Made by a program: the position numbers and the translations under genes. Shown here piece by piece: positions 6,390 through 6,434 of a stretch of DNA of 6,434 nucleotides (the first letter of the stretch is position 1; every line of letters starts with the position of its first letter). Source of the stretch: Anaerolineae bacterium. Lineage in GTDB: Bacteria; Chloroflexota; Anaerolineae; JACIWR01. Under the pieces are notes generated by a model. The model did no database searches. It was not told where the DNA came from and worked only from the letters and a program-made list of their open reading frames with translations. The DNA lies in NCBI GenBank assembly GCA_021162125.1, contig JAGGZG010000356.1, forward strand, positions 1 through 6,434. The letters are read 5' to 3'.

Positions 6390-6434
6390 CGTTTGTTGAT
6401 GCGGCCCTTGCTGGTGTGGCCCACCACGCGGATA
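6365..6434 (-). CDS. C-terminal end of an unidentified gene (partial)
   Basis: The last 22 codons of a minus-strand reading frame are visible, ending in TAG at 6365-6367; the gene continues beyond the right edge. The visible tail is basic, with HTSKGRINKRLRIELDA as its last 17 residues. The composition is GC-rich like the operon and unlike the toxin-antitoxin genes. I do not recognise the family. That it is a real gene rests only on the open frame, codon character and the hairpin at its stop. Confidence 0.4.
   Translation of the reverse strand, partial: IRVVGHTSKGRINKRLRIELDA

Overview
The window carries a conserved housekeeping operon on the minus strand (positions 5518 down to 33) and a small AT-richer toxin-antitoxin module on the plus strand (about 5594-6218). 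The last 22 codons of an unidentified minus-strand gene sit at the right edge. The host looks like a GC-rich bacterium. I favour Chloroflexota (Anaerolineae/Caldilineae-like) from the character of the isoleucyl-tRNA synthetase and the antitoxin, but this is an inference without a database search.

The minus-strand genes read, in transcription order: ileS (5518-2153, isoleucyl-tRNA synthetase), a TraR/DksA-family zinc-finger protein (2000-1650), lspA (1638-1084, lipoprotein signal peptidase) and an RluD-type 23S rRNA pseudouridine synthase (947-33). This is the order ileS-ylyA-lspA-ylyB known from Bacillus subtilis. A candidate internal promoter lies between ileS and the TraR/DksA gene. A perfect 9-bp hairpin followed by a short T-rich run sits just before the ribosome binding site of the pseudouridine synthase gene. 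Together the genes serve tRNA charging, transcription control, lipoprotein maturation and ribosome maturation.

The synthetase is the most notable gene. It has the features of a type 2 (eukaryotic-like) IleRS. Its first class I signature is G-V-H-H instead of H-x-G-H, its second is P-M-H-K-S instead of K-M-S-K-S, and the catalytic domain carries an insert of about 46 residues. The GxHH swap is the change reported to give extreme mupirocin resistance in some IleRS2 enzymes.

Divergent from ileS, a near-consensus sigma70-type promoter (TTGACA-17-TACAAT) drives a BrnT-like toxin. An ATGA-overlapping gene follows, encoding an acidic protein with a ribbon-helix-helix-like C-terminal half, the presumed antitoxin. 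It does not look like classical BrnA. The promoter shows that the toxin starts at the ATG at 5677 and not at the upstream TTG.

Positions 6219-6364 hold no gene I can support. A perfect 10-bp inverted repeat follows, overlapping the stop codon of the partial gene at the right edge.
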